Source of the DNA: Marmoricola sp. OAE513
GTDB taxonomy: Bacteria; Actinomycetota; Actinomycetes; Propionibacteriales; Nocardioidaceae
Reading direction: 5' to 3'
DNA length: 64,000 bases
NCBI RefSeq assembly: GCF_040546585.1
Contig: NZ_JBEPOC010000001.1
Span: forward strand, 372,001 to 436,000
Part shown: positions 26,128 to 34,855 of the stretch, in pieces
How positions within the stretch are numbered: position 1 is the stretch's first letter
Layout of the letters: each line of letters begins with the position of its first letter
Notes under the pieces: generated by a model
Seen by the model: the letters and a program-made list of their open reading frames with translations, nothing else
Database searches by the model: none
Told to the model about the DNA's origin: nothing
Made by a program: the position numbers and the translations under genes

Positions 26128-27030
26128 ATGAGCAGTCCCGTCCTGAGCACCGTCGTCCTGCCCTACCAGCGTTGGAGGGAAGGCGCCCGGGACTCCTGGG
26201 TCGGCGCCGAGCAGCTCGGGTTCGACACGGCGTACACCTACGACCACCTGTCCTGGCGGACCTTCCGCAACGGCCCCTGGTACGGCGCAGTCCCGACGCT
26301 CACCGCCGCGGCGACCGCCACCGAGCGGATCAGGCTCGGCACCCTGGTCACGAACGCGAACTTCCGGCACCCGGTCACGCTCGCCAAGGAGCTGATCTCC
26401 CTCGACGACGTCTCCGGCGGTCGGATCACGCTGGGCATCGGCGCCGGCACCAGCGGCTTCGACGCCGCCGTGCTCGGCCACGAGCCGTGGTCACCGCGCG
26501 AGCGCGCCGACCGGTTCGCCGAGTTCGTGACCCTGCTGGACCGGCTGCTGCTCGAGCCCGACGTGACCAGCGAGGGCACGTTCTACTCGGCGTACGAGGC
26601 GCGGAACTTCCCGGGCTGCGTGCAGCGCCCGCGGCTGCCCTTCGCGGTGGCCGCTTCCGGGCCGCGAGGTCTGGCGCTGGCGGCACGCTTCGGACAGGCG
26701 TGGGTCACCACCGGGGACGACAAGATCTTCGAGACCGGCACCGCAGCCGAGTCCGACGTCGCCATCGCCGGGCAGGTCGAGCGACTCGGGAACGCCTGCG
26801 CGTCGATCGGCCGGGACCCGGCGACGATCCGCAAGGTGCTGCTCACCGGCTTCACCCCGGAGGCCAACGCACCGCTGGAGTCCTTCGACCGGTTCGTGGA
26901 CTTCGCCGGCCGGCACCTGGCCATGGGCTTCGACGAGCTCGTCATCCACTGGCCGATCCCGGACTCCTACTTCCACGCCGAGACGGCAGTGTTCGAGCGG
27001 GTCGCGACCGAGGCTCTCGCGCAGCTCTAG
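26128..27030 (+). CDS. LLM-class flavin-dependent oxidoreductase
   Basis: A 300-residue luciferase-like TIM barrel protein. Typical features are DTAYTYDHLSWR, TERIRLGTLVTNANFRHP and GGRITLGIGAGTSGFD. Members use reduced FMN or coenzyme F420; which one is used here is not evident from sequence, and no F420 gene is in the window. The TAG stop overlaps the stop of folA on the other strand within CTAG at 27027-27030. Start ATG 26128. Substrate unknown. Confidence 0.85.
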   Translation: MSSPVLSTVVLPYQRWREGARDSWVGAEQLGFDTAYTYDHLSWRTFRNGPWYGAVPTLTAAATATERIRLGTLVTNANFRHPVTLAKELISLDDVSGGRITLGIGAGTSGFDAAVLGHEPWSPRERADRFAEFVTLLDRLLLEPDVTSEGTFYSAYEARNFPGCVQRPRLPFAVAASGPRGLALAARFGQAWVTTGDDKIFETGTAAESDVAIAGQVERLGNACASIGRDPATIRKVLLTGFTPEANAPLESFDRFVDFAGRHLAMGFDELVIHWPIPDSYFHAETAVFERVATEALAQL

Positions 27031-27506
27031 ACCCGCTCCCACCAGACGAACTCGAACGCGGTGCCCTCGTGGGTGTGCGGCACCCGCTGGGTCTCGACCC
27101 ACCGGGTGGGGTCGAACTCCGGGTAGAACGTGTCGCCCTCGGGGTCCAGGTGCACCTCGGTGAGCACCTGGACGTCGGCGACCGCCAGCGCCTCGGCGTA
27201 CACCGATGCTCCGCCGACGACGAACACCTCGTCGTCGATGCCCTCGGCCAACCGCAGGGCCGTGGCCAGGTCCGGTGCGGTCAGCACACCCTCGGCCGAC
27301 CAGGACGGGTCCCGGGTCAGCACGATCGTCGTCCTGCCGGGCAGCGGACGGCCGATCGACTCGTACGTCGCCCGTCCCATCACCAGGACGTGCCCCAGCG
27401 TCAGCGCCTTGAAGTGCGCGAAGTCGGGGGGCAACCGCCAGGGGATGTCACCGTCGTTGCCGATCACGCCGTTGTCGGCAACGGCGGCGACCAGGGTCAC
27501 CGTCAT
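27027..27506 (-). CDS. folA: Dihydrofolate reductase
   Basis: Reduces dihydrofolate to tetrahydrofolate with NADPH. The 159-residue protein starts [20 protein letters not shown] and has [16 protein letters not shown] with the substrate-binding acidic residue, [21 protein letters not shown] and [14 protein letters not shown]. The ATG overlaps the thyA stop by four bases (27503-27506), so both are translated together, regenerating the folate consumed by thymidylate synthase. The open frame continuing to 27863 is not part of the gene. Confidence 0.95.
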   Translation of the reverse strand: MTVTLVAAVADNGVIGNDGDIPWRLPPDFAHFKALTLGHVLVMGRATYESIGRPLPGRTTIVLTRDPSWSAEGVLTAPDLATALRLAEGIDDEVFVVGGASVYAEALAVADVQVLTEVHLDPEGDTFYPEFDPTRWVETQRVPHTHEGTAFEFVWWERV

Positions 27507-28297
27507 ACGGCGATCGGGGCCTTGATGCCCGGGTGCGGGTCGTAGCCGTCGAGGGTGATGTGCTCGAGGTCGAACTCGTCGAGCGCCTTCACCGACGGGT
27601 CGAGGTGCAGCGTGGGCAGCGGCCGCGGTTCGCGCGTGAGCTGCAACCGGGCCTGGTCGAGGTGGTTGGTGTAGAGGTGGGCGTCGCCGAGCGTGTGCAC
27701 GAAGTCGCCGACCTCCAGGTCGCAGACCTGGGCGACCATCTGGGTGAGCAGCGCATAGGACGCGATGTTGAACGGCACGCCGAGGAACACGTCCGCCGAG
27801 CGCTGGTAGAGCTGGCAGGAGAGCTTCCCGTCGGCCACGTAGAACTGGAACATCGTGTGGCACGGGGCGAGCGCCATCTGCGGGATGTCAGCGACGTTCC
27901 AGGCAGACACGATGTGCCGGCGCGAGTCGGGGTTGCTGCGGATCTGCTCGACGACCTGCTTGATCTGGTCGACGTGGTGACCGTCCGGGGTGGGCCAGGA
28001 ACGCCACTGGTAGCCGTAGACCGGACCGAGGTCGCCGTTCTCGTCGGCCCACTCGTCCCAGATCGAGACCCCGCGGTCCTGGAGCCACTTCACGTTGGTG
28101 TCGCCGCGCAGGAACCAGAGCAGCTCGGCGAAGACCGAGCGGGTGTGGATCTTCTTGGTCGTCACCAGCGGGAAGCCCTCGGAGAGGTCGTAGCGCAGCT
28201 GGTGACCGAAGACCGACAACGTCCCGGTGCCGGTGCGGTCGGACTTCTCCGTACCCTCGTCGAGGATCCGCTGCACCAGGTCGAGGTAGCTCTGCAT
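27503..28297 (-). CDS. thyA: Thymidylate synthase
   Basis: Methylates dUMP to dTMP using methylenetetrahydrofolate. The 264-residue protein has standard ThyA length and motifs: [41 protein letters not shown], the catalytic cysteine in [32 protein letters not shown] and the C-terminal [14 protein letters not shown]. It is the classical enzyme rather than flavin-dependent ThyX, and is translationally coupled to folA. Divergent from the DMT transporter. Confidence 0.97.
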   Translation of the reverse strand: MQSYLDLVQRILDEGTEKSDRTGTGTLSVFGHQLRYDLSEGFPLVTTKKIHTRSVFAELLWFLRGDTNVKWLQDRGVSIWDEWADENGDLGPVYGYQWRSWPTPDGHHVDQIKQVVEQIRSNPDSRRHIVSAWNVADIPQMALAPCHTMFQFYVADGKLSCQLYQRSADVFLGVPFNIASYALLTQMVAQVCDLEVGDFVHTLGDAHLYTNHLDQARLQLTREPRPLPTLHLDPSVKALDEFDLEHITLDGYDPHPGIKAPIAV

Positions 28298-28345
28298 ACC
28301 CCTAACCTACCGTCGGTTGTCGGCATCCCGTGGCAGACTCCGAGG

Positions 28346-29164
28346 GTGATTGTGGGCATGTCGGCTGCGTTGCTGGCCGCTGCGCTTTTCGGGGCCATCG
28401 CCGCCATCCAGGCCTCGATCATCCGCAAGCACGGCCTGCTGTCCCGGCCGATGCTCGGCGTGCTGGTCGCGTACCTGGTCGGCTGGTTGCTGCACCTGGT
28501 CGCGATCGCGGAGCTCCCGCTCTACCTGGCGCAGGTCGGCGTCGGCGCCTCGCTCGTCGTCACCGCCCTGCTCGCGTCGTTCGTGATGGGCGAGCCCCTG
28601 CGCCGGGAGCACTGGGTCGCGGTGGCAGCGATGGTCGCCGGGCTGGGCATCCTCGCGATCGCCGCGGGTGACATCGGCCAGTCGACGTTCACCGACCGCA
28701 CGACGATCGCGCTCTACTCGGTCCTGGCGACGGTCGGCCTGCTGGGCTGGCTGGCCTGGCGCTCGACCCACCCCCTGGCCGGCGTCGTGCTGGCCACGCT
28801 GGCCGGGGTGGCCTACGGCCTCTCCCCGATCGCGACCAGGGCTCTGGTCGACTTCTCCTGGGAACCGGACACGTTGGCGACCGCGATCAGCATCGGCCTC
28901 TTCGGGTCGCTCGGCTTCCTGCTGTACTCGGTGGCGCTCAACCGGACCTCGGTCACCGCAGCCACCTCGCCGCAGATCCTGCTGCAGACCGCGATCCCGG
29001 CTGCCGTCGGCATCGCCCTGTTCAACGACGAGGTCCGCGACGGTTGGTGGCCGCTCGCTATCAGTGCGTTCGTGATCAGCGTGGCGGCCAGCGTCGTGCT
29101 GTGCGGTGCGGAGACCCGCCTCGACCTGCTCGATGCCGCCGACGTGGAGTCCGCAGACACCTGA
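28346..29164 (+). CDS. DMT-superfamily (EamA-like) membrane transporter
   Basis: A 272-residue membrane protein with about nine to ten hydrophobic helices and an internal two-fold repeat typical of drug/metabolite transporters. The chosen start is GTG 28346; ATG 28358, four codons later, is equally possible. LLASFVMGEPLRREHWVAVA and the second-half equivalent ALFNDEVRDGWWPLAISAFV match the end-of-repeat signature of EamA domains. It starts the plus-strand run that continues with the acetyltransferase 12 bp later. Substrate unknown. Confidence 0.75.
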   Translation: MIVGMSAALLAAALFGAIAAIQASIIRKHGLLSRPMLGVLVAYLVGWLLHLVAIAELPLYLAQVGVGASLVVTALLASFVMGEPLRREHWVAVAAMVAGLGILAIAAGDIGQSTFTDRTTIALYSVLATVGLLGWLAWRSTHPLAGVVLATLAGVAYGLSPIATRALVDFSWEPDTLATAISIGLFGSLGFLLYSVALNRTSVTAATSPQILLQTAIPAAVGIALFNDEVRDGWWPLAISAFVISVAASVVLCGAETRLDLLDAADVESADT

Positions 29165-29176
29165 TTTGATGGCCTG

Positions 29177-29716
29177 GTGAGTGCCGACGTCTCCTGCCGT
29201 GTTGCCTGGTCCGACGACGCACCCGCGATCGCCGCAGTCCAGGTCCGCGCCTGGCGCAGCTCGTACGCCGGCCTGCTCCCCGCCGAGGTGCTCGCCGCGC
29301 TCGAGCCCGACCAGATCGCCGAGGGTTGGCGAGCGTCGCTGGCCCAACCGGCAGACGCCCGCAACCGGGTCCTGATCGCACTGGAGCGCAACCTGGTGAC
29401 CGGGTTCGCCGTCACCGGCCCCGCGGGCGACCCCGACCGCGACCCGATCGCCGACGGCGAGGTCACCGACCTGACCGTCGACCCGCACAAGCGCAACGGC
29501 GGTCACGGCTCCCGGCTGATGCAGGCCGCCGTCGACACCCTCAAGGCTGACCGGTTCAGCCGCGCGGTGACCTGGCTGCCCGCCGCCGACGACACCACCC
29601 GCGCCTTCCTGACCGCGGCCGGCTGGGGGCCCGACGGAGCGCACCGGACGCTCGACCTGACCGGCGACGGCAGCGTCACCGTCAAGCAGGTGCGGTTGCA
29701 CACGGACCTGGGCTAG
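29177..29716 (+). CDS. GNAT-family N-acetyltransferase
   Basis: A 179-residue acetyltransferase with the acetyl-CoA binding loop in VDPHKRNGGHGSRLMQAAVD, preceded by the core beta strand DGEVTDLTV. The N-terminus (DAPAIAAVQVRAWRSSYAGLL) is common in this group. Start is GTG 29177, 12 bp after the stop of the transporter; azlC starts two bases after its stop, so all are likely one operon. Substrate unknown. Confidence 0.85.
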   Translation: MSADVSCRVAWSDDAPAIAAVQVRAWRSSYAGLLPAEVLAALEPDQIAEGWRASLAQPADARNRVLIALERNLVTGFAVTGPAGDPDRDPIADGEVTDLTVDPHKRNGGHGSRLMQAAVDTLKADRFSRAVTWLPAADDTTRAFLTAAGWGPDGAHRTLDLTGDGSVTVKQVRLHTDLG

Positions 29717-29718
29717 TC

Positions 29719-30402
29719 GTGCGACCGGCCCCCGGGGACGGGCTCGACCCGGTCGAGCGGCGCCAGATCGTCCGGGACGGTCTGGCCGTCTCGGTGGCCA
29801 CCGGCGCGTACGGCATCTCGTTCGGGGCGCTCGGCGTCGGCAGCGGTCTCGACACCGCCCAGACCTGCGCGCTCTCGCTGCTCGTCTTCACCGGCGCCTC
29901 GCAGTTCGCGTTCATCTCGGTGATCGCCTCCGGCGGGGCTCCTCTGCTCGGCGCGGCTTCCGGGATGCTGCTCGGGGTCCGCAACAGCCTCTACGGCCTC
30001 AAGCTCGCGCCGCTGCTCGGCTGGACCGGCGTACGGCGGGCGGCGGCCGCGCACGTGCTCATCGACGAGTCCACCGCGATGAGCGTCACCCGGAGCACGC
30101 AGGCTGCCGCCCGGGTCGGCTTCCTCACCACCGGCATCGGCGTCTTCGTGCTCTGGAACGCCGCGACCCTGGTCGGCGCCGTCGCCGGCGACTCGCTCGG
30201 CGACCCTCGCGACTACGGTCTCGACGCCGCCGTCGGGGGCGCGTTCCTGGCTCTGCTGTGGCCGCGGCTGGACACCCCGACCGCCCGGATCGCGGCGGCC
30301 CTGGCCGCCGCCCTGGCGCTGCTGCTGGTGCCGCTGACCCCGGCCGGTATCCCCGTGCTGGCCGCCGGTGTGGTCGCGCTCGGACTGGGCCTGAGGGGCT
30401 GA
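29719..30402 (+). CDS. azlC: AzlC-family branched-chain amino acid exporter subunit
   Basis: A 227-residue membrane protein with the AzlC pattern: VATGAYGISFGALGVGSGL, FTGASQFAFISVIASGG and MLLGVRNSLYGLKLAP. AzlC works with a small partner AzlD to export branched-chain amino acids (BrnFE-type system). Start is GTG 29719. The matching azlD begins eight bases after its stop but carries a frameshift, so the exporter may be inactive in this strain unless the shift is an error. Confidence 0.85.
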   Translation: MRPAPGDGLDPVERRQIVRDGLAVSVATGAYGISFGALGVGSGLDTAQTCALSLLVFTGASQFAFISVIASGGAPLLGAASGMLLGVRNSLYGLKLAPLLGWTGVRRAAAAHVLIDESTAMSVTRSTQAAARVGFLTTGIGVFVLWNAATLVGAVAGDSLGDPRDYGLDAAVGGAFLALLWPRLDTPTARIAAALAAALALLLVPLTPAGIPVLAAGVVALGLGLRG

Positions 30403-30410
30403 CGGCGCCG

Positions 30411-30723
30411 ATGACCTGGATCGCGATCGGCGCCTGCGCCGCGGCCTGCTACCTGCTCAAGCTGGCGGGCCTGTCAGTCCCTGCCCGGGTGCTGGAGCGG
30501 CCGGTCGGTCCAACGGGTCGCCGACCTGCTCCCGGTCGCGCTGCTGGCGGCGCTCATCGCCGTGCAGGTGTTCTCGGGCGGGGACGGTTCGCACCCGACG
30601 CTGACGATCGACGCGCGCCTGGCCGGCCTCGGTGCCGCGGCGGTGGCGCTGCTGCTGCGTGCGCCCTTCCTGCTGGTCGTCGTGGTGTCTGCGGCCACGG
30701 CGGCGCTGCTGCGGTTGCTGTAG
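30411..30723 (+). pseudogene. azlD: azlD, branched-chain amino acid exporter small subunit, frameshifted
   Basis: From ATG 30411 the frame reads MTWIAIGACAAACYLLKLAG followed by LSVPARVLERPV, the start of an AzlD protein. After codon 30504-30506 the AzlD-like sequence continues in the +1 frame as VQRVADLLPVALLAALIAVQ and a hydrophobic C-terminus ending LLRLL with TAG at 30721-30723. Removing one base around 30507 (in CCGGTCGGTCC) restores a protein of about 103 residues, the usual AzlD length. As given, the frame runs on with unrelated basic sequence. A real mutation, an assembly error and recoding are all possible. Confidence 0.8.
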
Positions 30724-30767
30724 CCGCCCGGCAGCCGCCCGGCAGCCGCTCGGCAGCCGCTCGGGGT
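30724..30767. repeat. 11-bp tandem repeat after azlD
   Basis: CCGCCCGGCAG occurs twice (30724-30745), then CCGCTCGGCAG (30746-30756) and a partial fourth copy (30757-30767), starting immediately at the azlD stop codon. No function is evident. Confidence 0.8.
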
Positions 30768-30809
30768 CGGCTGCGGAGGGCGGGCGAGGAGCCCGCACCC
30801 CCAGTGCGG

Positions 30810-30888
30810 ACCCCTCGCGCTAGGTGGTCCGGTCCGCCTCCGGCAGGGAGGTGCTGGGGGCGGACCGGACCAAATCTCAGCGAGGGGT
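30810..30888. terminator. Large two-part hairpin
   Basis: An outer perfect 9-bp stem (ACCCCTCGC 30810-30818, GCGAGGGGT 30880-30888) encloses a perfect 13-bp stem (GGTCCGGTCCGCC 30826-30838, GGCGGACCGGACC 30859-30871), with 7- and 8-base internal loops and a 20-base apical loop. It lies downstream of azlD and facing the M4 protease end. A terminator role is inferred; there is no clear U tract. Confidence 0.5.
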
Positions 30889-31126
30889 GCCGTTCTCCCA
30901 AACGGGCGCCCGGTCCCGGGTTCTGCACGCCGTCCGACCTGCCTGCTGGGTCCGTGGCGACTGCAGCAGCGGCGGGGACGCGCCTGGGGGTTCCGGGACG
31001 AGGAAGCCGAGAAATCTCCTCGCCCCCAGACTGGCTGTTTCCTGCACCTTTCGGAACCTGTCAAAACCTGCGCTGCACGAACATGCAACGCAGGTCCCGA
31101 CAGCTCCCGTACGACGGCACGCGACC
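30889..31126. other. Non-coding gap between azlD and the M4 protease gene
   Basis: No supported gene is seen here; the frames that cross it are unlike any known protein. Near the protease end, a 7-bp inverted repeat (ACCTGCG at 31066-31072, CGCAGGT at 31089-31095) follows the protease stop on the minus strand and may be its terminator. Confidence 0.5.
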
Positions 31127-32740
31127 TCAGGCGACGTTGACCGCACTCCACGCCGCGTTCACTGCGGCCACCTGGGCCGACCCCGCGCCGTACAGGTCGG
31201 TGGCGGCCTTGACCGTGGCGACCCGGGCACCGGCGTAGCTGGTGTTCGAGGTCATGTACGTCGTCAGCGCGCGGTACCAGATCTGCCCGGCCGCAGCACG
31301 GCCGATGCCTCCGACCGTCGAACCGTTGCAGGTCGTGCTGGTGTGCTTCACGCCGCCGAACGTCTTGGTTCCCGAGCCCTCGGCGAGCAGGTAGAAGAAG
31401 TGGTTGCCGACCCCGGAGGAGTAGTGCACGTCCAGGTTCTTCACCGTGCTCGACCAGCAGTTGACCGAGTCACCGTCGGCAGCCGGGTTGTCCATCCGGC
31501 GGAGCCCGAGGTGGTTCTTCAGGTCGAACCGCTCACCGATCAGGTAGTCGCCCGGGTCGTTGGCGTTGGCCGCGTAGAACTCGACCAGGGTGCCGAAGAT
31601 GTCGGATGTGGCCTCGTTCAGACCACCCGACTCCCCCGAGTACGTCAGACCGGCGGTGTTCTCGGTGACGCCGTGGGACATCTCGTGACCGGCCACGTCG
31701 AGGGAGGTCAGCGGTCCGTAGTTCGTGCCGTCGCCGTCGCCGTACGTCATCTTCTCGCCGTCCCAGAAGGCGTTCACGTACTTGGTGCCGTAGTGCACCC
31801 GGTTGTAGGAGCCGGCACCGGTGCCGAAGATCCCGTTGCGTCCGTAGGTGTTCTTGTAGAAGTCCCAGGTCACCGCGGTGCCGTACTGGGCATCGACCGC
31901 TGCGGACTCCCGTGAGGTCGTCGTCCCCGTCCCGAAGCTGGCGTCCGGGCTGGTGAACAGCGTCCCGGTCTTGCAACCGACGCCGAGCAGGGTGCACAGC
32001 CCGCTGTCGGTGCCGTTGGCGACGTCGGTGGTGTAGGTCCCGCCGCGGACCGGGTCCTTGAGCTGGTACGTCGAGCCGCTCTTCGTGAGGTCCAGCGGGA
32101 CGGTGCCGGCGTACAACGACTGGCCGGAGCCGGCGTCGGTCTGGATCTGCTGCTCGGAACGGATCCTCGCGCCGGTCCGGGCATCGACGTAGCTGAGCAG
32201 CCGGCTCGGGGTGCCGTCCGCCTGGGTGCCCGACGTGGTCACCTGCCACGCCAGCCGAGCGGTGGCGCCGGTCGCGTCGACCACCAGCCGGGAGCCGTCG
32301 ACCTTCTGGCCGGTGATGCGGGCGCGGCCGGTGCGCGGGGCCAGCGCGACGTCCTCGGCCCGGTCCGCGCCGACTGCCGGGGCGGTCGCCAGATCAGGAG
32401 CGACCGCGAGCGTCTGGCTCACGCCCTTCCACTGCTCTCCCGCGCTCAGGTGCACGACGAGGTCGCCGCCGACCACCGGCAGACCGCGGTAGCTGCGGTC
32501 GAGCCGGACGTGCCGGGTGCCGTCCAGGTCGGTGCTGGTGCTGGTGGCCGTGAGGGTCTGGCCGCTGCCGAACCGGGTACCGGCGGCGTGGTCCTTGACC
32601 GCCGCGACGGCGGCCTGGGCCGGCGTGGGGTCCGAGGGGCGGGCGGCGCCGACGGCCGAGGGGGCCTGGGTCAGTGCGGTGGCGACCACGGTCGTCGCGG
32701 AGACGACCAGACCGCCGATGAGGCGTGCAGGGGTGCGCAT
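31127..32740 (-). CDS. Secreted M4-family (thermolysin-like) metalloprotease
   Basis: A 537-residue preproenzyme. Signal peptide: MRTPARLIGGLVVSATTVVA then an Ala-rich cleavage region. An FTP/PepSY-type propeptide spans about 60-200 (HVRLDRSYRGLPVVGGDLVV). The catalytic domain has HEMSH near residue 349, the downstream zinc ligand in GGLNEATSDIFGT, and the C-terminal GIGRAAAGQIWYRALTTYM. Both zinc-site motifs of M4 are intact. Start ATG 32740 has a GGAGGAAC ribosome binding site. The gene follows dapB by 118 bp with a small hairpin between (32802-32822), so it is probably independently transcribed. Confidence 0.92.
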   Translation of the reverse strand: MRTPARLIGGLVVSATTVVATALTQAPSAVGAARPSDPTPAQAAVAAVKDHAAGTRFGSGQTLTATSTSTDLDGTRHVRLDRSYRGLPVVGGDLVVHLSAGEQWKGVSQTLAVAPDLATAPAVGADRAEDVALAPRTGRARITGQKVDGSRLVVDATGATARLAWQVTTSGTQADGTPSRLLSYVDARTGARIRSEQQIQTDAGSGQSLYAGTVPLDLTKSGSTYQLKDPVRGGTYTTDVANGTDSGLCTLLGVGCKTGTLFTSPDASFGTGTTTSRESAAVDAQYGTAVTWDFYKNTYGRNGIFGTGAGSYNRVHYGTKYVNAFWDGEKMTYGDGDGTNYGPLTSLDVAGHEMSHGVTENTAGLTYSGESGGLNEATSDIFGTLVEFYAANANDPGDYLIGERFDLKNHLGLRRMDNPAADGDSVNCWSSTVKNLDVHYSSGVGNHFFYLLAEGSGTKTFGGVKHTSTTCNGSTVGGIGRAAAGQIWYRALTTYMTSNTSYAGARVATVKAATDLYGAGSAQVAAVNAAWSAVNVA

Positions 32741-32801
32741 GCGTGTTCCTCCCGAGAGATGTCGAGGACACCTGGCGGCATCCTCGGAGGCCACAGCATC
32801 C

Positions 32802-32822
32802 ACCCGCTCGCAGGGGGCGGGT
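32802..32822 (-). terminator. Hairpin after dapB
   Basis: ACCCGC at 32802-32807 pairs with GCGGGT at 32817-32822 around a G-rich loop, between the dapB stop and the protease start. It is a short stem without a U tract, so the terminator role is tentative. Confidence 0.3.
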
Positions 32823-32858
32823 AGTCGGCAATCCCTGCGCTGCAGGAACGTGCAGGAG

Positions 32859-33623
<765 letters not shown>

Positions 33624-33656
33624 CTAGCGGAACAGGTTCTTGCCTTCAGCACGCAT

Positions 33657-33678
33657 ACATAAGGTATATTCCTTATGT
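33657..33678. promoter_or_regulatory. Perfect operator-like palindrome between dapB and the SatD-like gene
   Basis: ACATAAGG (33657-33664) and CCTTATGT (33671-33678) form perfect 8-bp arms around TATATT, in an AT-rich island within GC-rich sequence. TATATT may be a -10 element, with TTGCCT (33640-33645) as a -35 at 19-bp spacing, so a bound protein would block initiation toward the SatD-like gene. The partial sequence ATAAGG recurs just downstream near 33686. Confidence 0.6.
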
Positions 33679-33703
33679 CTCAGGAGATAAGGATGGTGCC
33701 TTG

Positions 33704-34309
33704 ATGACCAGCGCAGTTCTCACCGTCGACCAACGCGGCAGCCAAGCGGGCCCGGACCTGGTGCCAGAGGTGCTCCACCTGCTGAACGATCCTGGGCTCG
33801 GACCGACCTTGCTCCCGTTCGAACGGACCGCCGGCGACGAGGTCCAGGGCGTCCTGTCCGACGGCAGGTCCGTGGTCGCCCGCCTCGAGCTGCTGCTGCG
33901 CGACGGCGCCTGGAACATCGGGCTCGGGCTCGGCGCGGTCGAGCTCCCGCTCCCCTCCTCGACCCGTGCAGGACGGGGCGAGGCGTTCGTGCTCGCGCGG
34001 CAGGCGGTCGGTCGTGCCAAGCAGCTGGCGAGCCGCCTCTGTGTTGTCGGGGCCTCGGCGTACCGTGCGGAGCAGATCGAGACCGTCGCCTGGTTGTGGG
34101 CCGGTGTGCTCACCCGGCGCAGCGACCGCGGCTGGGAGGTCGCCGACCTGCTCGCCGAGGGCCTGACCTACGCGGAGACCGCCTCCCGCCTCGGTATCAG
34201 CCAGTCGGCGGTGTCCCAGCGGGCCCAAGCGGCAGGACTGATCGAGAGCGACCGGGCCGCCCGGCTGCTCGCGGACCTGCTGGACGAGATGTTGGAGGAG
34301 GACGGGTGA
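33704..34309 (+). CDS. SatD-like protein with C-terminal helix-turn-helix
   Basis: A 201-residue protein. The N-terminal two thirds (FERTAGDEVQGVLSDGRSVV, GLGLGAVELPLPSSTRAGRG) resemble SatD-family proteins, whose biochemical role is unclear. The C-terminus has a clear helix-turn-helix, LTYAETASRLGISQSAVSQR, like sigma-factor region 4 or LuxR-type domains. Start ATG 33704; a palindromic operator lies 25 bp upstream, consistent with autoregulation (inferred). Its TGA overlaps the GTG of the next membrane protein gene, so the two form a coupled pair. Confidence 0.65.
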   Translation: MTSAVLTVDQRGSQAGPDLVPEVLHLLNDPGLGPTLLPFERTAGDEVQGVLSDGRSVVARLELLLRDGAWNIGLGLGAVELPLPSSTRAGRGEAFVLARQAVGRAKQLASRLCVVGASAYRAEQIETVAWLWAGVLTRRSDRGWEVADLLAEGLTYAETASRLGISQSAVSQRAQAAGLIESDRAARLLADLLDEMLEEDG

Positions 34310-34818
34310 CGATCGCAGCACTGCTGCTGGCCCTGGCCGGAACCCTGCCCGGGTGGTTCCTGCGGACCCAGGACCGCGCTCACCAGCTCGGGTCGGCCCT
34401 CGGGGTGCTCACGTTGACGGGCCTGGGCTGCTGGGCGCTGTTCGACCCGTCGTACGTCGCGCACGGCGACGGTCTGCGCGGCACCCTGATCCTGCTCGTC
34501 GCCGCCCTGGCGATCTTCGGCGGCGGTCCGGTGACCGCAGCCGTGCTGCACGTGGTGGACCACGGCGGGCCGATCGAGCAGGCCGGCAACGTCCTGCGCG
34601 GCGGCGCCTGGATCGGCGCGATGGAACGCGCCGCGATCTTCGTGACGCTCGTCGCCGGCTGGCCCGAGGGGTTGGCCATCGTGCTCGCGATGAAGGGACT
34701 GGGCCGCTACCCCGAGCTCAAGCAGCCCGGTGCCGCGGAACGGTTCATCATCGGCTCGTTCACGAGCGTGCTCTGGTCGATCACCTGCGCCGGGGTGCTC
34801 TGGACCGCGCTGAACTGA
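34306..34818 (+). CDS. Membrane protein coupled to the SatD-like gene
   Basis: A 170-residue protein with four hydrophobic segments (for example TLILLVAALAIFGGGPVTAA and FIIGSFTSVLWSITCAGVLW). GTG 34306 overlaps the upstream stop in GTGA and is preceded by GGAGGAGGA, so translation is coupled. The loop AGNVLRGGAWIGAMERAAIF and GLGRYPELK carry the most polar residues. No family is recognised with confidence. The pairing suggests it is regulated by, or acts with, the SatD-like protein. Confidence 0.65.
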   Translation: MTIAALLLALAGTLPGWFLRTQDRAHQLGSALGVLTLTGLGCWALFDPSYVAHGDGLRGTLILLVAALAIFGGGPVTAAVLHVVDHGGPIEQAGNVLRGGAWIGAMERAAIFVTLVAGWPEGLAIVLAMKGLGRYPELKQPGAAERFIIGSFTSVLWSITCAGVLWTALN

Positions 34819-34831
34819 TCGAGCCGACCCC

Positions 34832-34853
34832 GTTGGTCGAGCCTGCCGAAAAC
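34832..34853. repeat. Fragment of an interspersed repeat
   Basis: GTTGGTCGAGCCTGCCGAAAAC, just past the stop of the membrane protein, is similar to the arm of the palindrome at 43096-43141 (TCGAGCTTGCCGAGAC). It appears to be a single half of that repeat family. Confidence 0.45.
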
Positions 34854-34855
34854 CC

